Part shown: positions 6,692 to 13,148 of the stretch, in pieces
Layout: the number at the start of each line of letters is the position of its first letter
How positions within the stretch are numbered: the stretch's first letter is position 1
Assembly: GCA_029259455.1 (NCBI GenBank)
Contig: JAPDIT010000041.1
Coordinates: 1-13,292, forward strand
DNA: 13,292 nucleotides
Direction: 5' to 3'
Source: Archaeoglobi archaeon
GTDB lineage: Archaea > Halobacteriota > Archaeoglobi > Archaeoglobales > Archaeoglobaceae
Position numbers and translations under genes: made by a program
Notes under the pieces: model-generated
Told to the model about the DNA's origin: nothing
Database searches by the model: none
What the model saw: the letters and a program-made list of their open reading frames with translations, nothing else

Positions 6692-7096
6692 ATGGATGAG
6701 AAAACACTTGCAAGGATGATTGAGGCTGTGAACAGACATATGCCTCAAAAGACGAGAACCTTGGCCGAGATGCTGGAAGAGAGAGACCCGACAATTAAGG
6801 CGAGGGATGGCAACGAGTACTACATAGAGAAGAGGGAGCTTGAATTCATAGCAAAACATGTTGACGAACTCGACTGGCCAAGGTTCCGCATACCCATAAT
6901 CCTCGAAATGAATGATATTGGCGGTGAAAGAGTCATTTTAGTCCGGGATAAGCTTCATGCAGAATTTATAAAAAAAGCCTTCGGCTTTGACAGAATTCTC
7001 AACGGCGTCCTCACGCTTTACATGTACGAGCTGCCAGAAATCAGAAGGAAGCTCAGGACAGCAAGTCAGATAATCTTCCGGGTTGCACTGAAGTAG
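6692..7096 (+). CDS. DUF61 / UPF0216 family protein
   Basis: 134 residues of the archaeal UPF0216 (DUF61) family, function unknown. The start at 6692 follows the previous TGA without a gap and has GGAGG at 6679-6683, 8 nt upstream. The N-terminus is helical and charged (MDEKTLARMIEAVNRHMPQK). The core contains LAEMLEERDPTIKARDGNEY and a motif around LDWPRFRIPIILE, followed by RVILVRDKLHAEFIKKAFGF. No signal peptide, metal-binding set or membrane helix is seen. Operon position suggests a link to the SAM hydrolase and DUF63 protein. Its last 44 bases are overlapped from the other strand by the exporter remnant. Confidence 0.85.
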   Translation: MDEKTLARMIEAVNRHMPQKTRTLAEMLEERDPTIKARDGNEYYIEKRELEFIAKHVDELDWPRFRIPIILEMNDIGGERVILVRDKLHAEFIKKAFGFDRILNGVLTLYMYELPEIRRKLRTASQIIFRVALK

Positions 7097-8264
7097 TCTT
7101 GTGAAGAATTAAAAACGCCGGGACAACCGAAACCGCAGCCAAAAGGCTGAAAATGACTGCGATGAACGCGAGAATTCCGAAATTGCTGAGGACAGGGAAT
7201 GAAGAGAAGCAAAGAGCCCCAAACCCACCTGCAGTGGTTAGTGCGGAGGTCAGAACAGCCTTTCCGGTTTTTTCGATTGTTTTCCTGACAGACTCTATAA
7301 CGCCGAATTTTTTTCCTTTCCTCGAAGTACCTCTCCGTGATGTGGATTGAGTAGTCTATTCCCATACCGAGGACTATTGAGTTGAGTGCTACGGGAAATC
7401 GTGGTTTGCTTAATGCCCATCACAATCATGCAGACGTTCATCGCAGCCACAGCACCAGAGATGCTGATGAGGGGTATCACCGCCCTGACAAAGGAGCGGT
7501 AGTTGCGGAGACGTATTCTGTCATCATAAGGCCGAGAAGCGGCATTGAACCCACCATAATTGTGACGGATACATGGAAATTACCAAGGGAAACAAAGCTG
7601 TCAATTTTCTCCTCACAACACCGCTGAAAACCACTACAAGGACTAGGACCGTGACTACAGAAGCTATGGAAAACGTCCTGTAAACGTCCTCAATCACCGC
7701 CTCCGTAATCTGATGCATTAAAACTGCTCCACCCGTAACCTCAACTGCAACTCCTAGAGGTCGATGTACGTAGGAAATGAGTCTCTCTATGTTCTCTGCG
7801 ACGCTCATCAGCTTGTCGCCATCCATCCTTTCAAGCTGGACAGAAATCAAAGCTAGGCTTTTATCTGGAAGCAGGCTTGGAAATTTTTCTGCAATTGCCT
7901 CAAGTAAATACTCGCTGTCGGGAATACTGCCGTAAATCCTCTCAACGAATGAGCGGGGGAGGTTGTAGAAACAATGCCGTCTATTTGATTGAGGGCGTTT
8001 TGAAGAGTCAGCATGTATTCGAATACATCTCTTGTCAGAACGTCGTCAGCTTTCACGAAAATATAGACATTTTCCGGAGCCAAGCCGAAATCCTTGTAGT
8101 AAAGCTCATACCTGTGATATATCTTATCCTAGGGTGGGAAGCTGTCCGAGTAATCAGTAGAGCCAAACTTGAGATTAGAGGCGGAAATCAGAAACAGGGA
8201 GATAATGATGGAAATCATAGGGGGCGTAAAGACAGGCCGACTAACAACAAATCTTTCTAATCAT
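7053..8264 (-). pseudogene. Decayed RND/MMPL superfamily exporter
   Basis: Minus-strand translation gives one RND-type domain only if the frame is changed repeatedly. From the N-terminus: MIRK (ATG at 8264), then after a frame change FVVSRPVFTPPM plus a membrane helix; an in-frame TAG at 8131-8129; extracytoplasmic loop KIYHRYELYYKDFG...APENVYIFVKADD; frame change at the G5 run 7955-7959; PRSFVERIYGSIPDSEYLLE through TM2 (IASVVTVLVLVVVFS); frame change near 7572; VTIMVGSMPLLGLMM; frame change near 7505-7516; SFVRAVIPLISIS; frame change near 7411; PVALNSIVLGMGIDYSIHITERYFEER; frame change at the T7 run 7308-7314; then KTGKAVLTSALTTAGGFGALCFS to a TGA at 7055-7053. GIDYSIHITERY and TTAGGFG are hallmark RND motifs. 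A T-rich box A-like element lies about 26 nt upstream of the ATG. The roughly 400-residue total is about half an ordinary exporter. Sequencing error could explain single homopolymer shifts but hardly all seven lesions. Confidence 0.85.
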
Positions 8265-8323
8265 CAGATGTTTTAAGTCGATTGAGTAAAAAACTTTTTG
8301 AACATTCATTCTGAATTGCTGCC

Positions 8324-9664
8324 ATGAGAGCAGGAGGAGCAGGAGAGCTTTTTGGGACGAATGGTGTCAGAGGAATTGCAAATTCCGAACTCACAGCAGA
8401 AATGGCTCTCAATCTTGGCAGGACAATTGGAACGCTGAGGCAAGGTAAAATTGCCGTTGCGTGCGATACTAGAATATCAAGCTCAATGCTAAAGTCTGCA
8501 ATCTCTTCCGGGATCATGTCAACGGGTAGTGATGTTGTTGACATAGGCATCGCTCCCACACCGGCTCTTCAGTTTTTTGTGAAGGAGACTGATTGCTCTG
8601 CTGGAGTTATAGTGACGGCGAGCCACAATCCGAGAGAGTACAACGGAATAAAGTTTGTTCAGGAGAATGGTGTTGAGTTCTACAGAGAGATGGACGAGGA
8701 GAGCGAGAGGGTTTACATGAGCAAGAAGTTCAGGATTGCAGCATGGAATGAGGTCGGTCAGCTTTACCACGACAGTTCAGGGTTGAGGAGATACATTGAA
8801 GCCATTGTTAATTCTGTCGAAGTTGACAAAACTTACACAGTTGCGGTTGATTGTGGAAATGGAGCTGGTTGCTTCACAACACCGGAAATTTTGAGGGAGC
8901 TTGGCTGTGACGTTTACGGGATAAACTGCAACCCCGACGGCAGGTTTCCTGCCAGAAATCCTGAACCAGTTGAGGCCTCATTGGATCTGCTGAAGAAGGC
9001 TGTTGTTGACTTCAAAGCGGACTTTGGCGTTGCGCATGATGGGGATGCTGACAGGGCGGTTTTTGTTGACGAAAAGGGGAAGTTCGTAAATGAGGATGTT
9101 ATGCTGGCCCTTATGGCAAAGCACTACGTTGAGAAGAACGGTGGAGGAATTGTTGTAACGCCAGTGTCATCATCAAAGTGTGTGGAGGAGGCGGTTAAGA
9201 TGGCAGGAGGAGAAATCGTTTACACAGCCGTAGGTTCTCCGGTTGTGGCGAAGGTGATGATAGAGAGAGATGCCGTTTTCGGTGGAGAGGGGAATGGCGG
9301 GCTGATTTTTCCGGAGCACCTAGTGGCGAGAGATGGGGGAATGAGCGTGGCAAAGGTTCTCGAGCTTCTGGACGAGACCGGAAAAAGGTTGAGCGAGCTT
9401 GCTGCAGAGATTCCGAGATACCACATTGTGAAGGGCAAGGTGGAGTGCAGAGAGAAAAAGAAGTTGCTTGAAGGTCTGAAGGAGGAATTTCCGGAAGCGA
9501 ACCACATTGACGGGGCGAGAATAGACTTCGAAGACGGGTGGGTGCTGATTCGCCCCTCTGGAACCGAACCCATTGCGAGAGTTTACGCTGAGGCTAAAAC
9601 TGAGGAAAGGGCAAGGGAGCTTTACGAGTTAGGGGTGAGAGCGATGAAAAAGATTTTAGGTTAG
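8324..9664 (+). CDS. glmM: Phosphoglucosamine mutase / phosphomannomutase-type phosphohexomutase
   Basis: 446 residues of the alpha-D-phosphohexomutase family, which move phosphate between C6 and C1 of a hexose phosphate. Four domains are recognisable. Domain 1 has the phosphoserine loop TASHNPREYNG (S100 receives phosphate). Domain 2 has the Mg2+ loop DGDADR (239-244). Domain 3 has the sugar-specificity loop GGEGNGGLIFPE (320-331). Domain 4 has the phosphate-binding loop RPSGTEPIARVY (410-421). The loop-3 sequence resembles archaeal GlmM enzymes rather than GEMSGH-type mannose/glucose mutases, so glucosamine-6-phosphate to glucosamine-1-phosphate (UDP-GlcNAc synthesis) is favoured; older annotation would say phosphomannomutase. 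The N-terminus MRAGGAGELFGTNGVRGI is about four residues longer than usual and is encoded by a purine-rich GGAGGAGCAGGAG stretch, with no alternative start after it. The 3' end overlaps the next, convergent gene by 9 bp. Confidence 0.9.
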   Translation: MRAGGAGELFGTNGVRGIANSELTAEMALNLGRTIGTLRQGKIAVACDTRISSSMLKSAISSGIMSTGSDVVDIGIAPTPALQFFVKETDCSAGVIVTASHNPREYNGIKFVQENGVEFYREMDEESERVYMSKKFRIAAWNEVGQLYHDSSGLRRYIEAIVNSVEVDKTYTVAVDCGNGAGCFTTPEILRELGCDVYGINCNPDGRFPARNPEPVEASLDLLKKAVVDFKADFGVAHDGDADRAVFVDEKGKFVNEDVMLALMAKHYVEKNGGGIVVTPVSSSKCVEEAVKMAGGEIVYTAVGSPVVAKVMIERDAVFGGEGNGGLIFPEHLVARDGGMSVAKVLELLDETGKRLSELAAEIPRYHIVKGKVECREKKKLLEGLKEEFPEANHIDGARIDFEDGWVLIRPSGTEPIARVYAEAKTEERARELYELGVRAMKKILG

Positions 9665-10255
9665 CAAACTCTGGAACTTTCTTGCCATCCTTATGCCCTT
9701 TATTTTTAGCTTTCTTGTGACTATTAGTTTGAGCGTTTTCAGCAGCCCCACCTCTCCTGATGCCAGAGAGTTTATGGTCTCAAAATCGGATGAGATAAGT
9801 GAGTACTTACCCTTTGTTGGCATTCCGTTGTAGATGGTTATCTTGCCATTGTTAAACTCAACAGTTGCAGCAGTGTCCATGTCGGTGACTTCAACAACAA
9901 TATTGCCCTTGAGACTTCTTGCAAGGTTACTCTTTGATGGATTCTTGGTGATGGCCTGGTCAATAAGCTGTCCGAGAATCATCGCGAAGCCCTCATTCTC
10001 ATACGTTACCTCCACTGGTTGTGGTGAAGCTTCGTGTTTTTCCAGGAAAGCACCACTACCTACCTTGAATATAGATGCTAATAAGCCAAAGAACATGAAG
10101 AAGACTCCCACAGAGCCTAAAAGGAATGCGAGCATTCTGATACCGCTGAAGAATAGAAACACACCACCAACAATCAGCAGAACTCCGGTTATGAACCAAA
10201 GCAACCCAAACAGGAATGTCTTAATCGCCAGTTTGAAGGCCGAACCCCATTTCAT
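9656..10255 (-). CDS. Membrane-anchored SCP2-like lipid-binding domain protein
   Basis: 199 residues. Two hydrophobic helices (about 12-37 and 41-63) form a membrane anchor with a GG-containing, glycine- and phenylalanine-rich hairpin. A hydrophilic linker (64-85) follows, then a C-terminal domain (about 90-198) with the SCP2 sterol-carrier pattern: VEVTDMDTAATVEFNNGKITIYNG, a GxYSLISSDFETINSLASGEVG segment and KLKIKGIRMARKFQSLL. SCP2 folds bind long acyl or isoprenoid ligands in a hydrophobic tunnel. A soluble lipid-binding domain tethered to an archaeal membrane suggests lipid handling, but the ligand is unknown. The start at 10255 is supported by a box A at 10277-10285. Assignment to SCP2 is by remembered pattern and moderately sure. 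Confidence 0.75.
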   Translation of the reverse strand: MKWGSAFKLAIKTFLFGLLWFITGVLLIVGGVFLFFSGIRMLAFLLGSVGVFFMFFGLLASIFKVGSGAFLEKHEASPQPVEVTYENEGFAMILGQLIDQAITKNPSKSNLARSLKGNIVVEVTDMDTAATVEFNNGKITIYNGMPTKGKYSLISSDFETINSLASGEVGLLKTLKLIVTRKLKIKGIRMARKFQSLLT

Positions 10256-10276
10256 ATACAGATTGATTGATGATGA

Positions 10277-10285
10277 TTTTTTAAA
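10277..10285 (-). promoter_or_regulatory. Box A of the SCP2-domain gene
   Basis: On the minus strand CTTTAAAAAA is centred about 26 nt before the ATG at 10255, with no Shine-Dalgarno in between; a leaderless transcript is inferred. Confidence 0.45.
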
Positions 10286-10333
10286 GTTTTCTATATTATC
10301 TCCAGCCTATCCAAAAAAATTTCATCTTAAGGA

Positions 10334-10987
10334 ATGTCATGCGGTATGATCTCCATCGAAGTGACTGAGAAGGTGTTGCTTGGTGTAAATGTTGTCGGGA
10401 ACGTTAGCGTTTCCAGAGATGGCTCAGGTTTGTTGGCTGAGGTTGCCAGTAAGCTGAGAGAAAAATTTAGCCTCGATGACCTGAAGGTGCATCCTATAGT
10501 GAGGGCTTACAGAGACTTTTACTGGAAAATCGGGATAGACCCGACGAAGCAAAGGCCCAGCGGGGAGGCTCTGGTGAGGAGAGCTCTGAGGGGCAAAGTT
10601 CCATCCATAAACAACGTTGTTGATGCAGGGAATGTGGCGAGTATGGAAACCCTCGTTCCGATTGGACTGTACGATCTGGACAGAGTGAAAGGTAAGCTGA
10701 GGCTGAGGTATGCAAAAGAGGGTGAGCAATTCGTGCCTATTGGGGGAGATGAGGAGAGGCTGAAGGGAAATCAGATAGTTCTTGCGGATGATGAAAAAGT
10801 TCTGCACGTCTTTCCTTACAGAGACTCAAGACTGACAATGATAACTGAAAAAACAAGGAATGTTCTTGTAGTGGCATGCGGTGTAGCTGGTGTGGATGCT
10901 GAAACCATAATGAATGCTTGCTCGAAAGCTTCGGAGTACATAGTGAAGCTCGCTGGAGGAAATGCGGAAAAATGCGTGCTAGTGTAG
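10334..10987 (+). CDS. Stand-alone B3/B4 domain protein (PheRS beta-subunit editing-domain homologue)
   Basis: 217 residues matching the B3/B4 fold found in phenylalanyl-tRNA synthetase beta subunits and in free-standing archaeal and bacterial proteins (COG3382 type). Characteristic stretches are HPIVRAYRDFYWKIGIDPTKQRPSGEALVRRALRG (about 54-88, the B4-like helix-turn region), PSINNVVDAGNVASM, a strand-rich centre with GEQFVPIGGDEE, and HVFPYRDSRLTMIT. In PheRS this domain hydrolyses mischarged Tyr-tRNA-Phe; free-standing members may deacylate tRNA or bind amino acids, but this is not shown here. A second in-frame ATG lies at 10346. AAGGA (10329-10333) is too close to 10334 and rather far from 10346, so the start is uncertain by four residues. 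The 3' end (TAG at 10985-10987) coincides with the 3' end of an apparent H/ACA RNA on the other strand. Confidence 0.82.
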   Translation: MSCGMISIEVTEKVLLGVNVVGNVSVSRDGSGLLAEVASKLREKFSLDDLKVHPIVRAYRDFYWKIGIDPTKQRPSGEALVRRALRGKVPSINNVVDAGNVASMETLVPIGLYDLDRVKGKLRLRYAKEGEQFVPIGGDEERLKGNQIVLADDEKVLHVFPYRDSRLTMITEKTRNVLVVACGVAGVDAETIMNACSKASEYIVKLAGGNAEKCVLV

Positions 10988-11042
10988 CTCCGCCAACCGA
11001 CCCGGGATCATGCTTCTCACCTGGGCGTGAGAGGCGGAGCCA
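10981..11042 (-). ncRNA. Candidate H/ACA pseudouridine-guide sRNA
   Basis: Minus-strand hairpin with every part expected of a one-hairpin archaeal H/ACA RNA. The lower stem has 9 bp (GGCUCCGCC, 11041-11033, with GGCGGAGCU, 10994-10986). The internal pocket has a 5' guide UCUCAC (11032-11027) and a 3' guide CGGUU (10999-10995). The upper stem starts G.U then CCC/GGG. The tip has two opposed UGA triplets (11019-11017 and 11010-11008) able to form the tandem sheared G.A pairs of a kink-turn or k-loop. ACA (10985-10983) follows the lower stem directly, 14 nt from the pocket. The guides can pair with GACCG-UC-GUGAGA, recalled as 23S rRNA around E. coli U2593. A possible box A (AACTTAAC, about 11065-11073) lies about 26 nt upstream, and TTTTT follows the 3' end (10967-10971). 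Confidence 0.65.
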
Positions 11043-11200
11043 CTATAAACTCTTTTTCAAACGTAGTTAAGTTTTGCGGTCTGAACTCGTCTCGGTGGCG
11101 CATCCAGTAATAAAAAGTTTTTGGACTTTCAGTTTACTTAGAGGCCTTTCAGCTCCTACCGGATGGAAAATATGCGTGAAATTCTACATCGATTCGAAAG

Positions 11201-11208
11201 GTTTATAG
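11201..11208 (+). promoter_or_regulatory. Box A of the FadH-like oxidoreductase gene
   Basis: GTTTATAG, preceded by purine-rich CGAAAG (possible BRE), is centred about 26 nt before the ATG at 11231. There is no Shine-Dalgarno, so the mRNA is probably leaderless. Confidence 0.5.
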
Positions 11209-11230
11209 TGTACTCGGCAATTACTCGAAC

Positions 11231-13126
11231 ATGAAACTTTTCGAACCCATTGAATTCGGAGGAATGAAGGTCAAGAACCGCATAGTGATGCCCGCTGCCG
11301 AGCTTAACTATCACACTCCAGATGGAAGACCTACTGAAAGGCTGTTGAGGTTCTACGAAGAGAGGGCGAAGGGGGGAATAGGCTTTGCAGTTGTTGGAGT
11401 AGCAAAAATTGAGGGGCACTTCTTTGGCGGGATAGCAGCTCATTCAGACGAGTACATTCCAGACCTCAAAAAAATAGCTGATGTATTCCACAAGTACGAC
11501 GTGAAGTGTGCTTTGCAGCTTTGGCATCCCGGCAGGTATGAGATTTCCCTCGACCCTTCACGCACTCCCGTAGCACCCTCGCCCATCCCCCCGCCAATAT
11601 TCTCCAAATGCAGACCTAAGGAGCTGACGAAGGAGGAAATCCTTCAGATAGAGGAGGAGTTTGCCGATGCTGCCGTAAGGGCAAAGAAGGCAGGCTTCGA
11701 TGCTGTGGAGCTTATAGGATCTGCAGGCTACCTCATATCGCAGTTCTTCAGTCCTGCGACGAACAAGAGAACGGATGAGTACGGAGGTAGTTTGGAGAAC
11801 AGAGCGAGGTTTGCCGTTGAGATTATAGAGAAAATCAAGGAGAAGTGCGGTAACTATCCAATCATGATAAGAATTCCCGGAGATGAATTCATTGAGGGAG
11901 GTAACACTGTTAAGGAGATTAAGCAGATAGCCAAGATTCTGGAAGATGCTGGAGTGGTGGCGATAAACGTCATGGCTGGATGGCACGAGTCGAGAAGACC
12001 TTTGACAACAATGCTCGTTCCGAGAGGAGGGTTTGCTTATCTTGCTGCCGAGATAAAGAGTGCGGTGAGCGTTCCAGTTATAGCTTCGCACCGCATTAAC
12101 GATCCGCTTGTTGCTGAGAAGATTCTGCAGGAGGGCAAGGCCGACATGGTTGCAATGCTAAGAGCTTTGATTGCCGATCCCGAACTTCCGAAGAAGGCCA
12201 AAGAAGGCAGATTCGACGAGATAAGGTACTGCGTTGCCTGCAACCAGGGATGTATGGATATGGTTATGCAGGGGCAGCCTGTAACGTGCTTGGTTAATCC
12301 AATGGTGGGTAGAGAGGCTGAATTCGATAACCTGAAGACCAACACTCCGAAGAAGGTGGTGATTGTTGGAGGAGGGCCGGGGGGATGCATGGCGGCAGAG
12401 TTTCTGGCGAGAAAGGGGCATAAAGTTGTGCTGTTTGAGAAGACCGACAAGCTTGGAGGACAGCTCAACTTGGCTGCGAAATCACCTCTGGCTTATGAAT
12501 TTGCTGAAGTCGGCAAGTACTTCATGAACGTACTGCCGAAGCTCGGTGTTGACATCAGGTATAACACTGAAGCTGATGCTGCAAAAGTTCTGGCAGAGGA
12601 GCCTGATGTTGCAATCATAGCGGTTGGAGCTTCTCCGCTGATACCGAACATTCCCGGTGTTGAGAATGCCGTGACGGCCTTTGACGTTCTCGCAGGCAAG
12701 GCTGAGGTTGGAGACAAAGTGGTCGTTATTGGTGGCGGAGGAGTTGGCTGTGATGTTGCGGCAGAGCTTGCCAATGAGGGTAAGAAGGTCACGATTGTCG
12801 AGATGCTCCCCAAGATAGGGCAGGACATTGGAGTTTCCACAAGGTGGACTGTTCTGCTGTACCTAAGGGAGAAGGGCGTGGAGATTCTCACCAACACGAA
12901 GGCTGTGGAGATAAAGCCGAATGCAGTTGTAGTGGAGCAGAATGGCGAGAGGACGGAGCTTGGCTGCGACACTGCTATTATTGCGGTGGGAACAAAGCCG
13001 AACAACGGGCTTTACGACGAGCTCAATGGCAAGGTGAAGGAGCTTTACAAGATAGGAGACTGCGTGAAGCCGAGAAAGGCTCTGGATGCAACAAGGGAGG
13101 CTGCGGAATTGGCTTTGAAGGTTTAA
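11231..13126 (+). CDS. 2,4-dienoyl-CoA reductase (FadH)-like FMN/4Fe-4S/FAD oxidoreductase, 'NADH oxidase' family
   Basis: 631 residues with the full FadH architecture: N-terminal Old Yellow Enzyme FMN barrel (1-330), a [4Fe-4S] site, and a C-terminal FAD/NAD(P)H domain (374-631). Barrel motifs include HPGR (99-102), GSAGYLISQFFSP with Y167, and TNKRTDEYGGSLENR (177-191). GWHESRRP carries H252. The cluster cysteines C334, C337, C341 and C353 fall at the same numbers I recall for E. coli FadH, where Y166 and H252 are the acid/base pair. FAD is bound by IVGGGPGG (378-385) and NAD(P)H by VIGGGGVG (499-506). Homologues in Archaeoglobus are often annotated NADH oxidase (nox); dienoyl-CoA or enoate reduction is at least as likely from the residues. 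It is a single-gene unit with its own promoter, followed by T-rich sequence. Confidence 0.9.
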   Translation: MKLFEPIEFGGMKVKNRIVMPAAELNYHTPDGRPTERLLRFYEERAKGGIGFAVVGVAKIEGHFFGGIAAHSDEYIPDLKKIADVFHKYDVKCALQLWHPGRYEISLDPSRTPVAPSPIPPPIFSKCRPKELTKEEILQIEEEFADAAVRAKKAGFDAVELIGSAGYLISQFFSPATNKRTDEYGGSLENRARFAVEIIEKIKEKCGNYPIMIRIPGDEFIEGGNTVKEIKQIAKILEDAGVVAINVMAGWHESRRPLTTMLVPRGGFAYLAAEIKSAVSVPVIASHRINDPLVAEKILQEGKADMVAMLRALIADPELPKKAKEGRFDEIRYCVACNQGCMDMVMQGQPVTCLVNPMVGREAEFDNLKTNTPKKVVIVGGGPGGCMAAEFLARKGHKVVLFEKTDKLGGQLNLAAKSPLAYEFAEVGKYFMNVLPKLGVDIRYNTEADAAKVLAEEPDVAIIAVGASPLIPNIPGVENAVTAFDVLAGKAEVGDKVVVIGGGGVGCDVAAELANEGKKVTIVEMLPKIGQDIGVSTRWTVLLYLREKGVEILTNTKAVEIKPNAVVVEQNGERTELGCDTAIIAVGTKPNNGLYDELNGKVKELYKIGDCVKPRKALDATREAAELALKV

Positions 13127-13148
13127 TTTTTCTAGTTTGTTATTTTTT
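13127..13148 (+). terminator. T-rich tract after the oxidoreductase gene
   Basis: Immediately after the stop codon the plus strand has TTTTT and then TTATTTTTT, typical of archaeal oligo-T transcription termination. No stem-loop precedes it. Confidence 0.45.

Noticed and set aside
7524..8083. Fragments 7853-8083 and 7524-7850 as separate small genes
   Set aside because: They are consecutive parts of one RND protein in different frames, joined when the G5-run shift is repaired.
10261..10279. Short GATT/GAT repeat run
   Set aside because: Under 20 bp of simple sequence next to a box A; no sign of a functional repeat array.
9834..10349. 171-codon plus-strand frame
   Set aside because: Antisense to the SCP2-domain gene, whose minus-strand product has clear helices, a domain pattern and a promoter.
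10987..11040. The 8-bp GCTCCGCC/GGCGGAGC hairpin as a terminator of the B3/B4 gene
   Set aside because: No T-tract follows it on the plus strand, and archaeal termination does not need a hairpin; the minus strand has the ACA, pocket and kink-turn features of a guide RNA.
11558..12468. Minus-strand frames of 177 and 143 codons
   Set aside because: Antisense to the FadH-like gene; no recognisable motifs.
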